Assembly (NCBI GenBank): GCA_041398845.1
Contig: JAWKTZ010000009.1
Span: 62,001 to 126,000 of the forward strand
Length of the DNA stretch: 64,000 nt
Direction: 5' to 3'
Source: Fuerstiella sp041398845
GTDB taxonomy: Bacteria; Planctomycetota; Planctomycetia; Planctomycetales; Planctomycetaceae
Position 1 is the stretch's first letter; every line of letters starts with the position of its first letter. The position numbers and the translations under genes were made by a program. Positions 28,446 through 36,997 of this stretch are shown in pieces. The notes under the pieces are model-generated. The model was not told where the DNA came from. It ran no database searches and saw only the letters and a list, made by a program, of their open reading frames with translations.

Positions 28446-28656
28446 CAGCGACGAACACGCTCGCAAACGGCAAGCCGGCTCCGGTATTCGAGAGATGATC
28501 GGGCCGGAATTCCGCCGACCTTCTTTCTGTCGAGAACTTCGGCGCCAAAGCTCGCGGCAAACGGCTCAGCCTGCCAGAATTCTGCCGCAGCCTGCCTTAA
28601 GGCAAATCTCACGGAAGTCCCGCCTCAATCCTTCTCACCGCTCCGGAACTCATTCG

Positions 28657-29868
28657 ATGGACGCCCGTCAAGACGAACCACTTCAACCGTCTGAATCCGT
28701 GGAAAGCCTTGAAGTCAAGGATGCCAATCTGATTTTCACCAACGTGTGGAATGGTCTGGAAGCGGATTTCGGGCATGAGAATCTGCGATTTTCGAAAGAG
28801 CTGATTCTGCTCGGTGGTGCTCCGGGTTCCGGCAAGGGAACCAATACCGGGTTTATTCTGAAGGCTCGTGACCTGACCTGCGAACCGATTGTGGTGAGCG
28901 CCCTGCTGAACACGCCGGAAGCAAAGCGAATCAAAGACGCCGGCGGCATGGTAGGCGACCGCGAGGTGGTGAACCTTGTGTTTCGAAAGCTTCTGGAACC
29001 GGAATACCGGGACGGCAGCGTGCTGGACGGATTTCCTCGCACACGAGTTCAGGTGGAATGCCTGAAACTGCTCGTCCGCAAAATGAATCAGTTGTACCTG
29101 GATTATCGCGAAACTCCGCTCGCCATCAATTTTCGCAAACCCACCATTCATGTGATGGTGCTGTTTGTTGACGAAAAAACCAGCGTGGAACGTCAGTTGA
29201 AACGCGGTCGCGAAGTGGCCGAATGGAATGTGCGAGCGAAAGCTGACGGCGGTGAACTGAAAGATATTCGCAAAACCGACATGGATCCGGAAGCTGCACG
29301 ACGTCGCTATCGGGTCTTCAAGGATGAGACATGGGAAGCTCTGCAGTCGCTGAAGGAAATCTACCACTATCACTTCGTGAATGCTCAGGGCAGCGTCGAA
29401 AGTGTCGAACGCAACATTCGCCACGAACTGGACTATCAGTCGTCGCTGGAACTTGATCCCGACACTCACGACGCCGTTCGGCATCTGCCACTGGCCACCG
29501 ACCTGGTCATGCATGCTCGGCAGGAACTGGTCCGCCGCATGGACAGTTATCAACTGGAGCACCGGGCGCTGTTTCATGCCGCCATCAAGCTGATTGAAGA
29601 ACGCTTTCTGCCGATCGTGACTCGGCATGCCATCCCCGGAATGGCCATCGTCAATTCGGAATCCTCTCTGTTTGAAAATCCCCTGGCGCTCGCGATGGTG
29701 ATTGATATTTTTGCCGAACGAGGTTATCGAGCGGTGGCGAATGTGAATCTTGCCGAAGTGCCGGAATCCGTCGACCTGTCCACGGGAAAGATCACCTGTC
29801 GCACCAAGAAGATCTATCGCTTCCAGATCCGCTTTGCCGGCTCAGAAATTCGTCGCGGAGGCGGATAG
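28657..29868 (+). CDS. Adenylate-kinase-like nucleotide kinase with C-terminal extension
   Basis: 403 residues. The P-loop GGAPGSGKGT is at residues 53-62, and the NMP-binding signature DGFPRTRVQ follows around 130, both as in adenylate kinase; a lid-like region RQLKRGREVAEWNVRAK comes later. Adenylate kinases are usually 190-230 residues, so about 50 residues before and 140 after are extra; the tail (DLVMHARQELVRRMDSYQ ... IYRFQIRFAGSEIRR) matches nothing I recognise. ATG at 28657 was chosen because the upstream frame is antisense noise from the neighbouring gene. Substrate nucleotide is unknown. Confidence 0.8.
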   Translation: MDARQDEPLQPSESVESLEVKDANLIFTNVWNGLEADFGHENLRFSKELILLGGAPGSGKGTNTGFILKARDLTCEPIVVSALLNTPEAKRIKDAGGMVGDREVVNLVFRKLLEPEYRDGSVLDGFPRTRVQVECLKLLVRKMNQLYLDYRETPLAINFRKPTIHVMVLFVDEKTSVERQLKRGREVAEWNVRAKADGGELKDIRKTDMDPEAARRRYRVFKDETWEALQSLKEIYHYHFVNAQGSVESVERNIRHELDYQSSLELDPDTHDAVRHLPLATDLVMHARQELVRRMDSYQLEHRALFHAAIKLIEERFLPIVTRHAIPGMAIVNSESSLFENPLALAMVIDIFAERGYRAVANVNLAEVPESVDLSTGKITCRTKKIYRFQIRFAGSEIRRGGG

Positions 29869-29942
29869 GGCAGGCCGCCGATGCGAATCAGCCAGTCGCA
29901 GCATGACTTCCGTTCCGGCAAAACGCATGGCGAAAAACGGAC

Positions 29943-31385
29943 TTACCGAAAACGACCGGCCCACGCCGCCGTGTGGACTCGACTGCGCATCTGCCACTCA
30001 CGCAGCTCGGCCAGCAGGTTCTGCTTCATTGCGGCGTGTTCCGGAACGTTCCACAGGTTATGGATTTCATCCGGGTCGTTGACAAGATCAAACAACTGAC
30101 CTTCGTCTTCGTCAAGGAAGTGTACCAGCTTCCACTCGTTGTTTCGAACCATTGACATAAAGTCGGTGCCGTCCAGAATGTGGTCCTTCCCGTGTTCAGC
30201 ATAGACATAGTCGCGAGGTTCCCAGTCCCGGTTTTCGAGCGCGGGCAGCAGCGACTTTGCTTCCATGGTGGCCGGAGGTGTCAGTCCTGCCAGTTCCAGA
30301 ATGGCCGGCCCGATGTCCATCTGCTGACACAGCCCGTCAATGCGTCTGTTGGCCTCAAACCGCCCGGGACTCCACACGATCAGCGGCATTCTTGTGATGA
30401 TGTCATACATCGTCCACTTCTGACTGTGACCGTGGTCCGTCAGACAGTCGCCGTGGTCACTGGTAAAGATCACGACAGCGTTTTCAAGGTAGCCCTTGTT
30501 CTCCAGAGATTCAAGAATCTCCCCGATCTTCATGTCGATCATTGTCACGTTGGCCAGATAGTAGGCTCGCTGACGATGACGTTCTTCTTCGGTGGGATTG
30601 TCTTTGTGAACCACGCTGTCGTGATCGATGTCAAAATTATGCTGTCGCAGAACCTTGAACGCGCGAGGCATGCTGTCCTTCTCCGCCTCAGTCACTTCCA
30701 TCAGAGGAAGTTCCTTCTGCAGGTAAGTCTCGGCGATTTCCGGAGTCGGATCGTAAGGCGGATGAGGTCCCGGGAAACCGATCTGCAGGAACAGCGGCTG
30801 GTCGGTTTTCGGTTTGGAATCGATCCACCAGGTGGCCATGTCGCCGACAAAGTTGTCGGACTGCATGTCGGGATCCAGCTCCCACAGGAAGGCTCCCAGA
30901 CTGTCCTTGTAGTCCGCTCGCTGCCGATACAGTTCACGCTGCTGTTTTACCAGGCCTCGAGCATGCAGGGCTTTGTCCCATTCGTCGTAGTAATATCGCT
31001 CTTCCATGTAGCGATCTTTATTTTCCACGACGTAACGTTCGTGAAACCCCATCGGCGTGTGATACGGATAGGTATGCATCTTGCCGATGTTGATGCAGCG
31101 GTAACCGCTTTCCGCGAGTGATTCGATCCAGCCGTGGTTCCATGCGTCGGCATTCTTCAGAATGCCTGTTGTATGAGGATAATATCCGGTGAACAGGCTG
31201 GCTCGCGACGGAGCACAACTGGGAGCGGAAATGTGACAGTTGGTAAACGTTGTCCCTTCGCGCACAAGGCGGTCAAGGTTGGGCGTCTCCATATAGTCAA
31301 ACCCCAGCTCTTTGATGGTATCAAAGCGCTGCTGGTCGGTAATGATAAAAATGATGTGGGGACGTTCGTCAGGCATGTGAATCAT
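29943..31385 (-). CDS. Cys-type sulfatase
   Basis: 480 residues of the alkaline-phosphatase superfamily. The active-site motif CAPSR at residues 57-61 is the CxPSR sequence whose Cys becomes formylglycine; metal ligands are suggested by IITDQQR near the start and FTSDHGD in the middle. No signal peptide is visible, so it may act in the cytoplasm. Two in-frame ATGs (31385 and 31376) are possible. A degraded R1 element begins 4 bases upstream, so there is no recognisable ribosome-binding site and the leader is made of repeat DNA. Substrate (sulfated polysaccharide or lipid) is not evident. Confidence 0.93.
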   Translation of the reverse strand: MIHMPDERPHIIFIITDQQRFDTIKELGFDYMETPNLDRLVREGTTFTNCHISAPSCAPSRASLFTGYYPHTTGILKNADAWNHGWIESLAESGYRCINIGKMHTYPYHTPMGFHERYVVENKDRYMEERYYYDEWDKALHARGLVKQQRELYRQRADYKDSLGAFLWELDPDMQSDNFVGDMATWWIDSKPKTDQPLFLQIGFPGPHPPYDPTPEIAETYLQKELPLMEVTEAEKDSMPRAFKVLRQHNFDIDHDSVVHKDNPTEEERHRQRAYYLANVTMIDMKIGEILESLENKGYLENAVVIFTSDHGDCLTDHGHSQKWTMYDIITRMPLIVWSPGRFEANRRIDGLCQQMDIGPAILELAGLTPPATMEAKSLLPALENRDWEPRDYVYAEHGKDHILDGTDFMSMVRNNEWKLVHFLDEDEGQLFDLVNDPDEIHNLWNVPEHAAMKQNLLAELREWQMRSRVHTAAWAGRFR

Positions 31386-31388
31386 TCG

Positions 31389-31478
31389 TATCTGAAAAAG
31401 GGGTCTGCCCCTCTCCGGCAGCCGTTTTCACTGTCATTTTGCTGCCCTCCAAAGGGTCACCCTTTTTCAGATAGCCTC
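31389..31478. repeat. R1 palindromic element, copy 2 (left end lost)
   Basis: Same arms as copy 1 but the terminal GAGGC is missing at the left and the right arm has lost four bases (GGGTCACCC for GGGTCAGACCCC). Its right end GATAGCCTC is directly joined to an R2 element. It lies immediately upstream of the sulfatase start codon. Confidence 0.85.
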
Positions 31479-31604
31479 AACTGGACAGCGCCAGTTCACT
31501 GACAAAGGAAGCGCTCGTAACCCAGCGTCATATGGGAACGATCGCAACATATTCCCTCGCTGACGCTTCGGGTTACAAAACGTGCGAACCCGGCGCTGTC
31601 CAAC
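31479..31604. repeat. R2 palindromic element, copy 1
   Basis: Ends are ACTGGACAGCGCC (left) and GGCGCTGTCCAAC (right), near-perfect inverted repeats. The right end is flanked by TA. Inside is a palindrome ending CGCTGACGCTTCGGGTTAC, whose left arm is degraded in this copy. The right end supplies the G of the TAG stop of the SEDS gene. It lies in the opposite orientation to the copy near 55.5 kb, and like that copy directly abuts an R1 element. Confidence 0.85.
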
Positions 31605-32755
31605 TAAGCGGCGGAATCTTCCGGCATTCCGGAATCGGTTGCAAGTGCGTTGGCTGTGGAATCACCGATCGCGGTCTGTTGCGTCGTGGCCTGGCGGGAC
31701 ACTCCCACAACAAGTCCCACCGCCACCACATTGACCAGCAGATTGGTGCCGCCGTAGCTGATGAAGGGATGAGGAACTCCCTTCGGAGGCACCATAGCCG
31801 TGACCACTGCCACGTTGGCCAGCGCCTGAAACACAATCTGAATGACCAGAGTCGACCCGAAAATCCATTCGAACGAATCGCGACGCAGTGGTCTCAACAC
31901 GGCTCGTCCCGTCAGGAATACGCCCATCCAGATCACGATGACTCCGAGCGTTCCGGCCAGTCCCAGTTCTTCTCCGATCACCGCGAACACGAAGTCGGTG
32001 TTGGCTTCCGGCAGATAGCTCAGCTTCTGCCATCCACCACCGATTCCCGTTCCCTGCAGACCTCCGGACCCCAGTGACATCAACGACTGCTTGATCTGCC
32101 ATGGAGCTTTTGACAGGTCCTGCCATGCGGCCATAAAACCTGTGATGCGTTTCATCTGATACGACTTCAGCGCCAGCAGCGAAACCGCAGCCGGCAAAGC
32201 CAGCAGCCCACAACCGACAAAGTACCGCATCGGCCAGCCACCAATAAACAGCGCTGTGACAAAGCCCATCGCCAGAAACACGGTGGCTCCCAGATCGGGC
32301 TCCGCAGCGACCAGCGGCAGAACAACAATCAAAGGTAACACCTGCTGCGGGATGGTTTTCAACGTGAACCCGGGACCGTGTCGAGTTTCGGTCAGAATTC
32401 GTGCGGCCACCATCGGCAGAATCAGACGGCCCAGTTCCGATGGCTGCAGCGACATGCCTCCCATTCGCAGCCAGCGCTGGGCTCCGTTAACTCGCGTTCC
32501 CACTCCCGGAATCAGAACTGCCACCAACAGAATAATCAGAACCACGCACAACTTTGTGGCATTTGCCTTCAGCCAGTTCACGGAAAGAAATGACGCCAGA
32601 AATCCGCAGACAACAGCCAGAGAAAGGAATGTCAAATGGCGACTCAAGAACACGTTTTCCGCCCGGCCGGGCATGGACGTCAGGCTGGCACTGTGGACCA
32701 TCTGCACGCCAACTCCCAGCAACACACACACCAGTCCGACAAACAGCCGGCGCAT
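31604..32755 (-). CDS. SEDS family peptidoglycan glycosyltransferase (FtsW/RodA-like)
   Basis: 383 residues with about ten membrane segments. SEDS proteins polymerise lipid II together with a class B PBP. Family signatures present: LRMGGMSLQPSELGRL, the extracellular loop YLPEANTDFVFAVIGEELG with the conserved Asp, and VPHPFISYGGTNLLVN near the end. ATG at 32755 was chosen because GAGG precedes it closely; the frame runs 48 residues further upstream without family similarity. Whether it serves division (FtsW) or elongation (RodA) is not decidable from context, since no mur, pbp or fts genes are adjacent. The stop codon TAG is completed by the R2 element. Confidence 0.9.
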   Translation of the reverse strand: MRRLFVGLVCVLLGVGVQMVHSASLTSMPGRAENVFLSRHLTFLSLAVVCGFLASFLSVNWLKANATKLCVVLIILLVAVLIPGVGTRVNGAQRWLRMGGMSLQPSELGRLILPMVAARILTETRHGPGFTLKTIPQQVLPLIVVLPLVAAEPDLGATVFLAMGFVTALFIGGWPMRYFVGCGLLALPAAVSLLALKSYQMKRITGFMAAWQDLSKAPWQIKQSLMSLGSGGLQGTGIGGGWQKLSYLPEANTDFVFAVIGEELGLAGTLGVIVIWMGVFLTGRAVLRPLRRDSFEWIFGSTLVIQIVFQALANVAVVTAMVPPKGVPHPFISYGGTNLLVNVVAVGLVVGVSRQATTQQTAIGDSTANALATDSGMPEDSAA

Positions 32756-33005
32756 GTCCTCGTGTTCTCGACCTGATTGAGATACCGTCAGAGGCACTGG
32801 AGCTGTGGAAGACACTTGCACGATGATCCGGCGATAATGTGGGGATTGAGCGATGGAAATGCGTGGCGATCTGCCGTATGGTAGCGCCAGAGTTCGCAAT
32901 CGCTGTCCATGGAAGTATCGACCTGTTCATTCTCGGCAGTTGACCTTCACACCGATTGCAATGTCTGTCCGAGATTCGCCGCTGTTTCCGTTCACGTAAG
33001 CTTCC

Positions 33006-33800
33006 ATGATTACACCGTCCACTCTGCCGTCATCATTGCTGTTCCTGTTGCCGTTTGTCTGCATGGCGACAAACGTGTCGGCGACGGCTCAGGAATGGAC
33101 TACATTGACCGGACAGTTTGTTGTGTCCGGAGACGTTGCCCAGCCGGAAAAACTGGAAATCACGCGTGACGAGGAATTCTGCGGGCAACACGGACTGGTC
33201 GATGAATCGCTGCTGGTCAATCCCGACAGCCACGGCCTGCAGAATGTGGTCATTTGGCTGTCATCAAAGACCGACGTCCCCGTTCACCCGTCGCGGCAGG
33301 CGGCTCCCAAACCCGTGCAACTGGACAACAAAGACTGCCGCTTTGTTCCTCGCATTGTGATGCTGAGAACAAATCAGGTCCTGCAGTCGACAAATGCCGA
33401 TCCGGTCGTGCATAACGTCGCCGTGTATGCTCGACGCAATCAGCCGTTCAGCATTGTTGTTCCGGAAGACAAACCTCTCGAACGCTCGTTTGCGAAATCG
33501 GAACTGCTGCCGATTCGAGTGGACTGTTCAATTCATGCGTGGATGCGAGCCTACCTTGTGATCACTGATCATCCCTACGCAGCCGTCACGGATCAGGACG
33601 GTCGCTTTTCCATCGCTGATGTCCCGCAAGGAACATGGGAATTTCGCACATGGCACGAGCGACCGGGCTACCTTCCGGAAGTGACGCTCGACGGAAAACG
33701 CACAGAATTGAATCGAGGCACTCTGGAACTGACACTCAGCACGCCGGAGCACGATCTTGGCCGAGTCACCATCACCGCCGCTCAGCTCGCCGCGGATTGA
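33006..33800 (+). CDS. Exported cupredoxin-like protein
   Basis: 264 residues with signal peptide (SSLLFLLPFVCMATNVSATAQ). The pattern VVHNVAVYARR followed by RVDCSIHAWMRAY supplies His, Cys, His and Met in the spacing expected for a type 1 copper site. A carboxypeptidase-regulatory-like beta segment follows (AVTDQDGRFSIADVPQGTWEF). Such proteins are common in planctomycetes and are sometimes labelled methylamine utilisation proteins, but no methylamine genes are near. An electron-transfer role outside the cytoplasmic membrane is inferred from the copper site. Confidence 0.78.
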   Translation: MITPSTLPSSLLFLLPFVCMATNVSATAQEWTTLTGQFVVSGDVAQPEKLEITRDEEFCGQHGLVDESLLVNPDSHGLQNVVIWLSSKTDVPVHPSRQAAPKPVQLDNKDCRFVPRIVMLRTNQVLQSTNADPVVHNVAVYARRNQPFSIVVPEDKPLERSFAKSELLPIRVDCSIHAWMRAYLVITDHPYAAVTDQDGRFSIADVPQGTWEFRTWHERPGYLPEVTLDGKRTELNRGTLELTLSTPEHDLGRVTITAAQLAAD

Positions 33801-33822
33801 AGCAACGGCACCTGTCGCGTTA

Positions 33823-33908
33823 AGCCGCGAAAGCGGCGGCAGCACTTAGCCCCTTTTCACGGGCTCACGCCCACATTTCAGGTTTGAGCCGCGACAGCGG
33901 CGGCCACA
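33823..33908. repeat. Paired short GC-rich repeat
   Basis: AGCCGCGAAAGCGGCGGCAG at 33823 and AGCCGCGACAGCGGCGGCCA at 33887 are near-identical 20-mers 64 bases apart, between two convergent genes. Each can fold on itself (CCGC/GCGG). Between them AGCCCCTTTTCACGGGCT forms a small hairpin that might act as a bidirectional terminator. Confidence 0.6.
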
Positions 33909-33948
33909 TATCGCCTCAGGAATGAGCACAGCCTGGGCAGGACTGCGT

Positions 33949-34671
33949 TCAACGCAGCAGCGGCGCGTTGAACTTCCGGTGGATGACGTTGCAGTCATCC
34001 AGAGTCATGCGGAAGCCGTGACCCAGTTCCCGCAGGTATTGAGCTTCCGATTTTTCGTCAAGATGAATGGCCATCAGGGACACGGCGTACACCTGCTCTT
34101 CCATCCCCAGCGGAACCGACCACACGAAGTCCCGCACGTTGAGCGGCTCTGCGAATTCACGGTGCAGAAAGTCGACTTCGTCCTGAGTCAGTTCGCCCAG
34201 TTGCTGAACGATTGCATTCTGCTCTTCCTGATCGATGTTTCCATCCGCCTTGGCCGCGTTGATCATGGCGAGCACAAGAACACGAGCCTGTTCGTTGTAA
34301 GGTTCCGGATTGCCTTCGTACTCCGCCGTGAAGTCTGTCTGGCGGCGAACAATCTGTGGTTCGGGCTGCGAACGTGAATCCTGCTCCCGTTGCCGCGATG
34401 CGCGGGCGGAACGGCTGGTTCGAGCTGTATGTTTGTTGTGAGCATGCCGCAGCAGATCTTCCAGACTGTCAAATTCCTGGCCGTCACTGGTGTCTGGAAG
34501 AGTTGGCATGTCGGGATGTCGATCCACCGCCACACCGCCACGTCCGCCGGAACTGTCACGAGCCGAACCACCTCGATTACCTTTCAGAATGTTGTCCAGA
34601 ATGACTCCACCCAATCCGCCGCCACCTGATTTGCGGCCCAGCATTCCCCCCAGAATCTCAATCGCATTCAT
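33949..34671 (-). CDS. DUF533/TerB-like protein
   Basis: 240 residues. N-terminus MNAIEILGGMLGRKSGGGGLGG is followed by a Gly-, Arg- and Ser-rich disordered linker to about residue 110, then a helical TerB/DUF533 domain: ARVLVLAMINAAKADGNIDQEEQNAI, LGELTQDEVDFLHREF, VYAVSLMAIHLDEKSEAQYLRELG. The ATG at 34671 has GGAA upstream and begins the typical N-terminus; the longer frame adds 11 residues of noise. The acidic ADGNIDQEE loop could bind a metal. Function is unknown. Convergent with the cupredoxin-like gene. Confidence 0.85.
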   Translation of the reverse strand: MNAIEILGGMLGRKSGGGGLGGVILDNILKGNRGGSARDSSGGRGGVAVDRHPDMPTLPDTSDGQEFDSLEDLLRHAHNKHTARTSRSARASRQREQDSRSQPEPQIVRRQTDFTAEYEGNPEPYNEQARVLVLAMINAAKADGNIDQEEQNAIVQQLGELTQDEVDFLHREFAEPLNVRDFVWSVPLGMEEQVYAVSLMAIHLDEKSEAQYLRELGHGFRMTLDDCNVIHRKFNAPLLR

Positions 34672-34807
34672 AATCGTTTCCGTTCCCTGTGAATGAGTCA
34701 GCAATCAGCCCGGTTGACAGACTTTACCAGATCGTGGGCAGTGTGAAAGACTGCCCGGAGAGGTTAACATTCCGTCGTCCGCAGATTTTCGTACAGGAGA
34801 CTCTTCA

Positions 34808-35842
34808 ATGAATGCCAGCGATTCCGCACCGTCCGATGTCACGTCTTTGGGCCGCCGACAGATGCTGTCGTACGCCGCGTTCGGAGCCAGTGTGATGTCT
34901 GCCACGGCCGCAGCAACTTCGGCCGCCGCAGCGTTGCCGTCACAGTTCGCTGCGAACGGCGATCAAAGACGCTATCAAATGAAGAAGTCGATCAACCTGT
35001 GGGCGTTTCCGTATCCGGACAAAATGACTCTGCAGCAGTGCCTGCAACTCGCGAAGGATGCCGGCTTTGATGGCATCGAACTCAACTACGATCTGGAAAG
35101 TGATCTGTCACCCAAATCAGGCACGAAGGAATTTCAGGCCATTCGCCGCATGGCCGACGACATCGGCATCGCCATCAGCGGAGTCTGTTCGTTTTTGTTC
35201 TGGCCCTATCCGCTCACCAGCAACGATGCCACAGAACGAGCTCGCGGAATGGAACTGGCCGGACTGATGACTCAGGCCGCTCACGATCTGGGCACCGAGA
35301 ATCTGCTGGTCGTCCCCGGGGCCGTTCATATGCCGTGGCGAGCCGACCATGATCCGACTCCAAACGATGTCTGCGACAAGCGTGCTCGAGCAGCCATTGC
35401 AACTCTGTTACCGAATGCAGAAAAGCTGAAGGTGCATCTGAACATTGAAAATATTTTCTTCAACGGCTATCTGCTGTCGCCGTTTGAGATGATCGATTTT
35501 GTGGATCACTTCGACAGCGAATACGTAAAGGTTCACTTTGATACCGGCAATATCATGGAATACCAGTTTCCGGAACATTGGATTGCGATGCTGGGCAAAC
35601 GAATTCAGAACGTCCATCTGAAAGAGTACACCAAAAAAGGGACCGATCATTCTCTGGAAGCGTTTCGTCCCCTGCTGGACGGCACCACCAACTGGCCCGC
35701 TGTTCTGAACGCCTTCGAATCAACCGGCTACAACGGCTACCTGACGTTTGAATACTTTCATCCCTACGCCCATTTTCCCGAAGCACTGATTTACCAGACC
35801 GCCGATTCTCTGGACCGCATGCTGGGCATCAAAACGGCCTGA
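34808..35842 (+). CDS. Tat-exported sugar phosphate isomerase/epimerase-like protein
   Basis: 344 residues with a twin-arginine signal (LGRRQMLSYAAFGASVMS) and a xylose-isomerase-like TIM barrel: LAKDAGFDGIELNYD, ENLLVVPGAVHMPW, LNIENIFFNGY, VKVHFDTGNIMEY, IQNVHLKEYTKKGTDHS and YLTFEYFHPY. The Glu, Asp, His and Glu positions of the family's metal site are kept. Export is unusual for an isomerase acting on phosphorylated sugars, so an unphosphorylated sugar substrate is more likely; planctomycetes have many such paralogues. Monocistronic by context. Confidence 0.9.
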   Translation: MNASDSAPSDVTSLGRRQMLSYAAFGASVMSATAAATSAAAALPSQFAANGDQRRYQMKKSINLWAFPYPDKMTLQQCLQLAKDAGFDGIELNYDLESDLSPKSGTKEFQAIRRMADDIGIAISGVCSFLFWPYPLTSNDATERARGMELAGLMTQAAHDLGTENLLVVPGAVHMPWRADHDPTPNDVCDKRARAAIATLLPNAEKLKVHLNIENIFFNGYLLSPFEMIDFVDHFDSEYVKVHFDTGNIMEYQFPEHWIAMLGKRIQNVHLKEYTKKGTDHSLEAFRPLLDGTTNWPAVLNAFESTGYNGYLTFEYFHPYAHFPEALIYQTADSLDRMLGIKTA

Positions 35843-35944
35843 CAAACTGAATCACCTCACGGCCAGACAGACGTGTTTCCACCGGCAGTCTCAGCACGTC
35901 GGTAGAGAACCCAGGCATCCGTCGAACGTATGATCAGTCCCCGT

Positions 35945-35963
35945 CCCTTCTTCAGATAGCCTC
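35945..35963. repeat. R1 end remnant
   Basis: CCCTTCTTCAGATAGCCTC is the last 19 bases of an R1 element, followed by TA. Only this arm survives, 11 bases downstream of the stop of the DUF1207 gene (minus strand), so its stop is not element-derived. Confidence 0.7.
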
Positions 35964-35974
35964 TAGCTAGTTAG

Positions 35975-36997
35975 CTAAAAGTCGATCCAGAGGCCCAGTC
36001 CGAATTGGTTGTCGTAGCGTCGGAAAAACGAATACTGGTTGGACGGACCGTTAAAGTACTGCATGCCGACACGCATTGTGCGTTTCGATTTTAGTCCGGT
36101 CCACTGCCAGCCCGTCATCACGGTCAGACCCGCCGCGAAATCTGTCTCTTCGCGCATCTGAACGTTCAACGCGGTAAACGGAGCACCATGTTCGGGGAAG
36201 GGAGCAATTGCCGAAAACTCCGTTCCAAACTGAAACTGCAACGGCAGTGCTCCACCACGCGCAGCAAATGCCCACGCCACTTCGCCGTACAGACGGGTCT
36301 GCGGAGTTGCCTGCAACGAACTTCCCAGAATGATCGATTCGCGAACAAAGTTGATGCGAGTGAATGTTGGGTTGTTGATCAGAAACTCATCGCCCACATG
36401 AGAACTCATATGAAAGTAGCCGAACTTCACAGCAAGATTGTCGCGACGACCGGTCCACAGCAGTCCAAAGCGGAAGTCATTGGATTCCACATCCATCTGT
36501 TTTTCCGGATCAAGACGTGACATCACTGCTCCTTCCACGTCAATCTGCCACTCATCGAAATCAGAAAACGTGGAATACCCCTGACGATACAATCCCAGCC
36601 GACCACCCAGAGTGGAATCCCAGCGCCATTCGCCGGCTGAGACGTCATACAGCAGAACCGAAGCGAATCGCGGCTCGTGCGGTCCCGCAATATACGACTT
36701 GTAGAGCAGCCCGCCGGGAAGAACTCCGTGGTCACCGGATTCGGGCTGAGTCATCTCAGGCGTCAGAAACAGCGGTTGCTGATTGACGGAAAATGGTGGC
36801 GGATGCTGAGCTGGAGGTTCAATCAGTCTGGGTTGTTCGAACGGAGTTGCTGCGAACACCGGAAGGCCGACAGCCGGTTCCCCATCCATCGCAGGACTCG
36901 CCGATGGCACGGCGAAAATCGCGGCGAAAATTGCGGCGGCGAAAAGACACGCTCCGAATCGCAGCCTCAGGCAGAAGGTGGAAAGAACCGCAATCAT
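35975..36997 (-). CDS. DUF1207 outer-membrane beta-barrel protein
   Basis: 340 residues with signal peptide (LRFGACLFAAAIFAAIFAVPSASPA). After a Pro-rich linker, alternating aromatic/hydrophobic strands run to a terminal Phe (FGLGLWIDF), the usual end of an outer-membrane barrel. Segments such as GEWRWDSTLGGRLGLYRQG, KFGYFHMSSHVGDEF and RLYGEVAWAF match DUF1207. ATG at 36997 puts the signal peptide near the N-terminus; the open frame runs 63 residues further upstream with no signal. Function unknown; it fits a Gram-negative-type outer membrane in planctomycetes. Confidence 0.88.
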   Translation of the reverse strand: MIAVLSTFCLRLRFGACLFAAAIFAAIFAVPSASPAMDGEPAVGLPVFAATPFEQPRLIEPPAQHPPPFSVNQQPLFLTPEMTQPESGDHGVLPGGLLYKSYIAGPHEPRFASVLLYDVSAGEWRWDSTLGGRLGLYRQGYSTFSDFDEWQIDVEGAVMSRLDPEKQMDVESNDFRFGLLWTGRRDNLAVKFGYFHMSSHVGDEFLINNPTFTRINFVRESIILGSSLQATPQTRLYGEVAWAFAARGGALPLQFQFGTEFSAIAPFPEHGAPFTALNVQMREETDFAAGLTVMTGWQWTGLKSKRTMRVGMQYFNGPSNQYSFFRRYDNQFGLGLWIDF

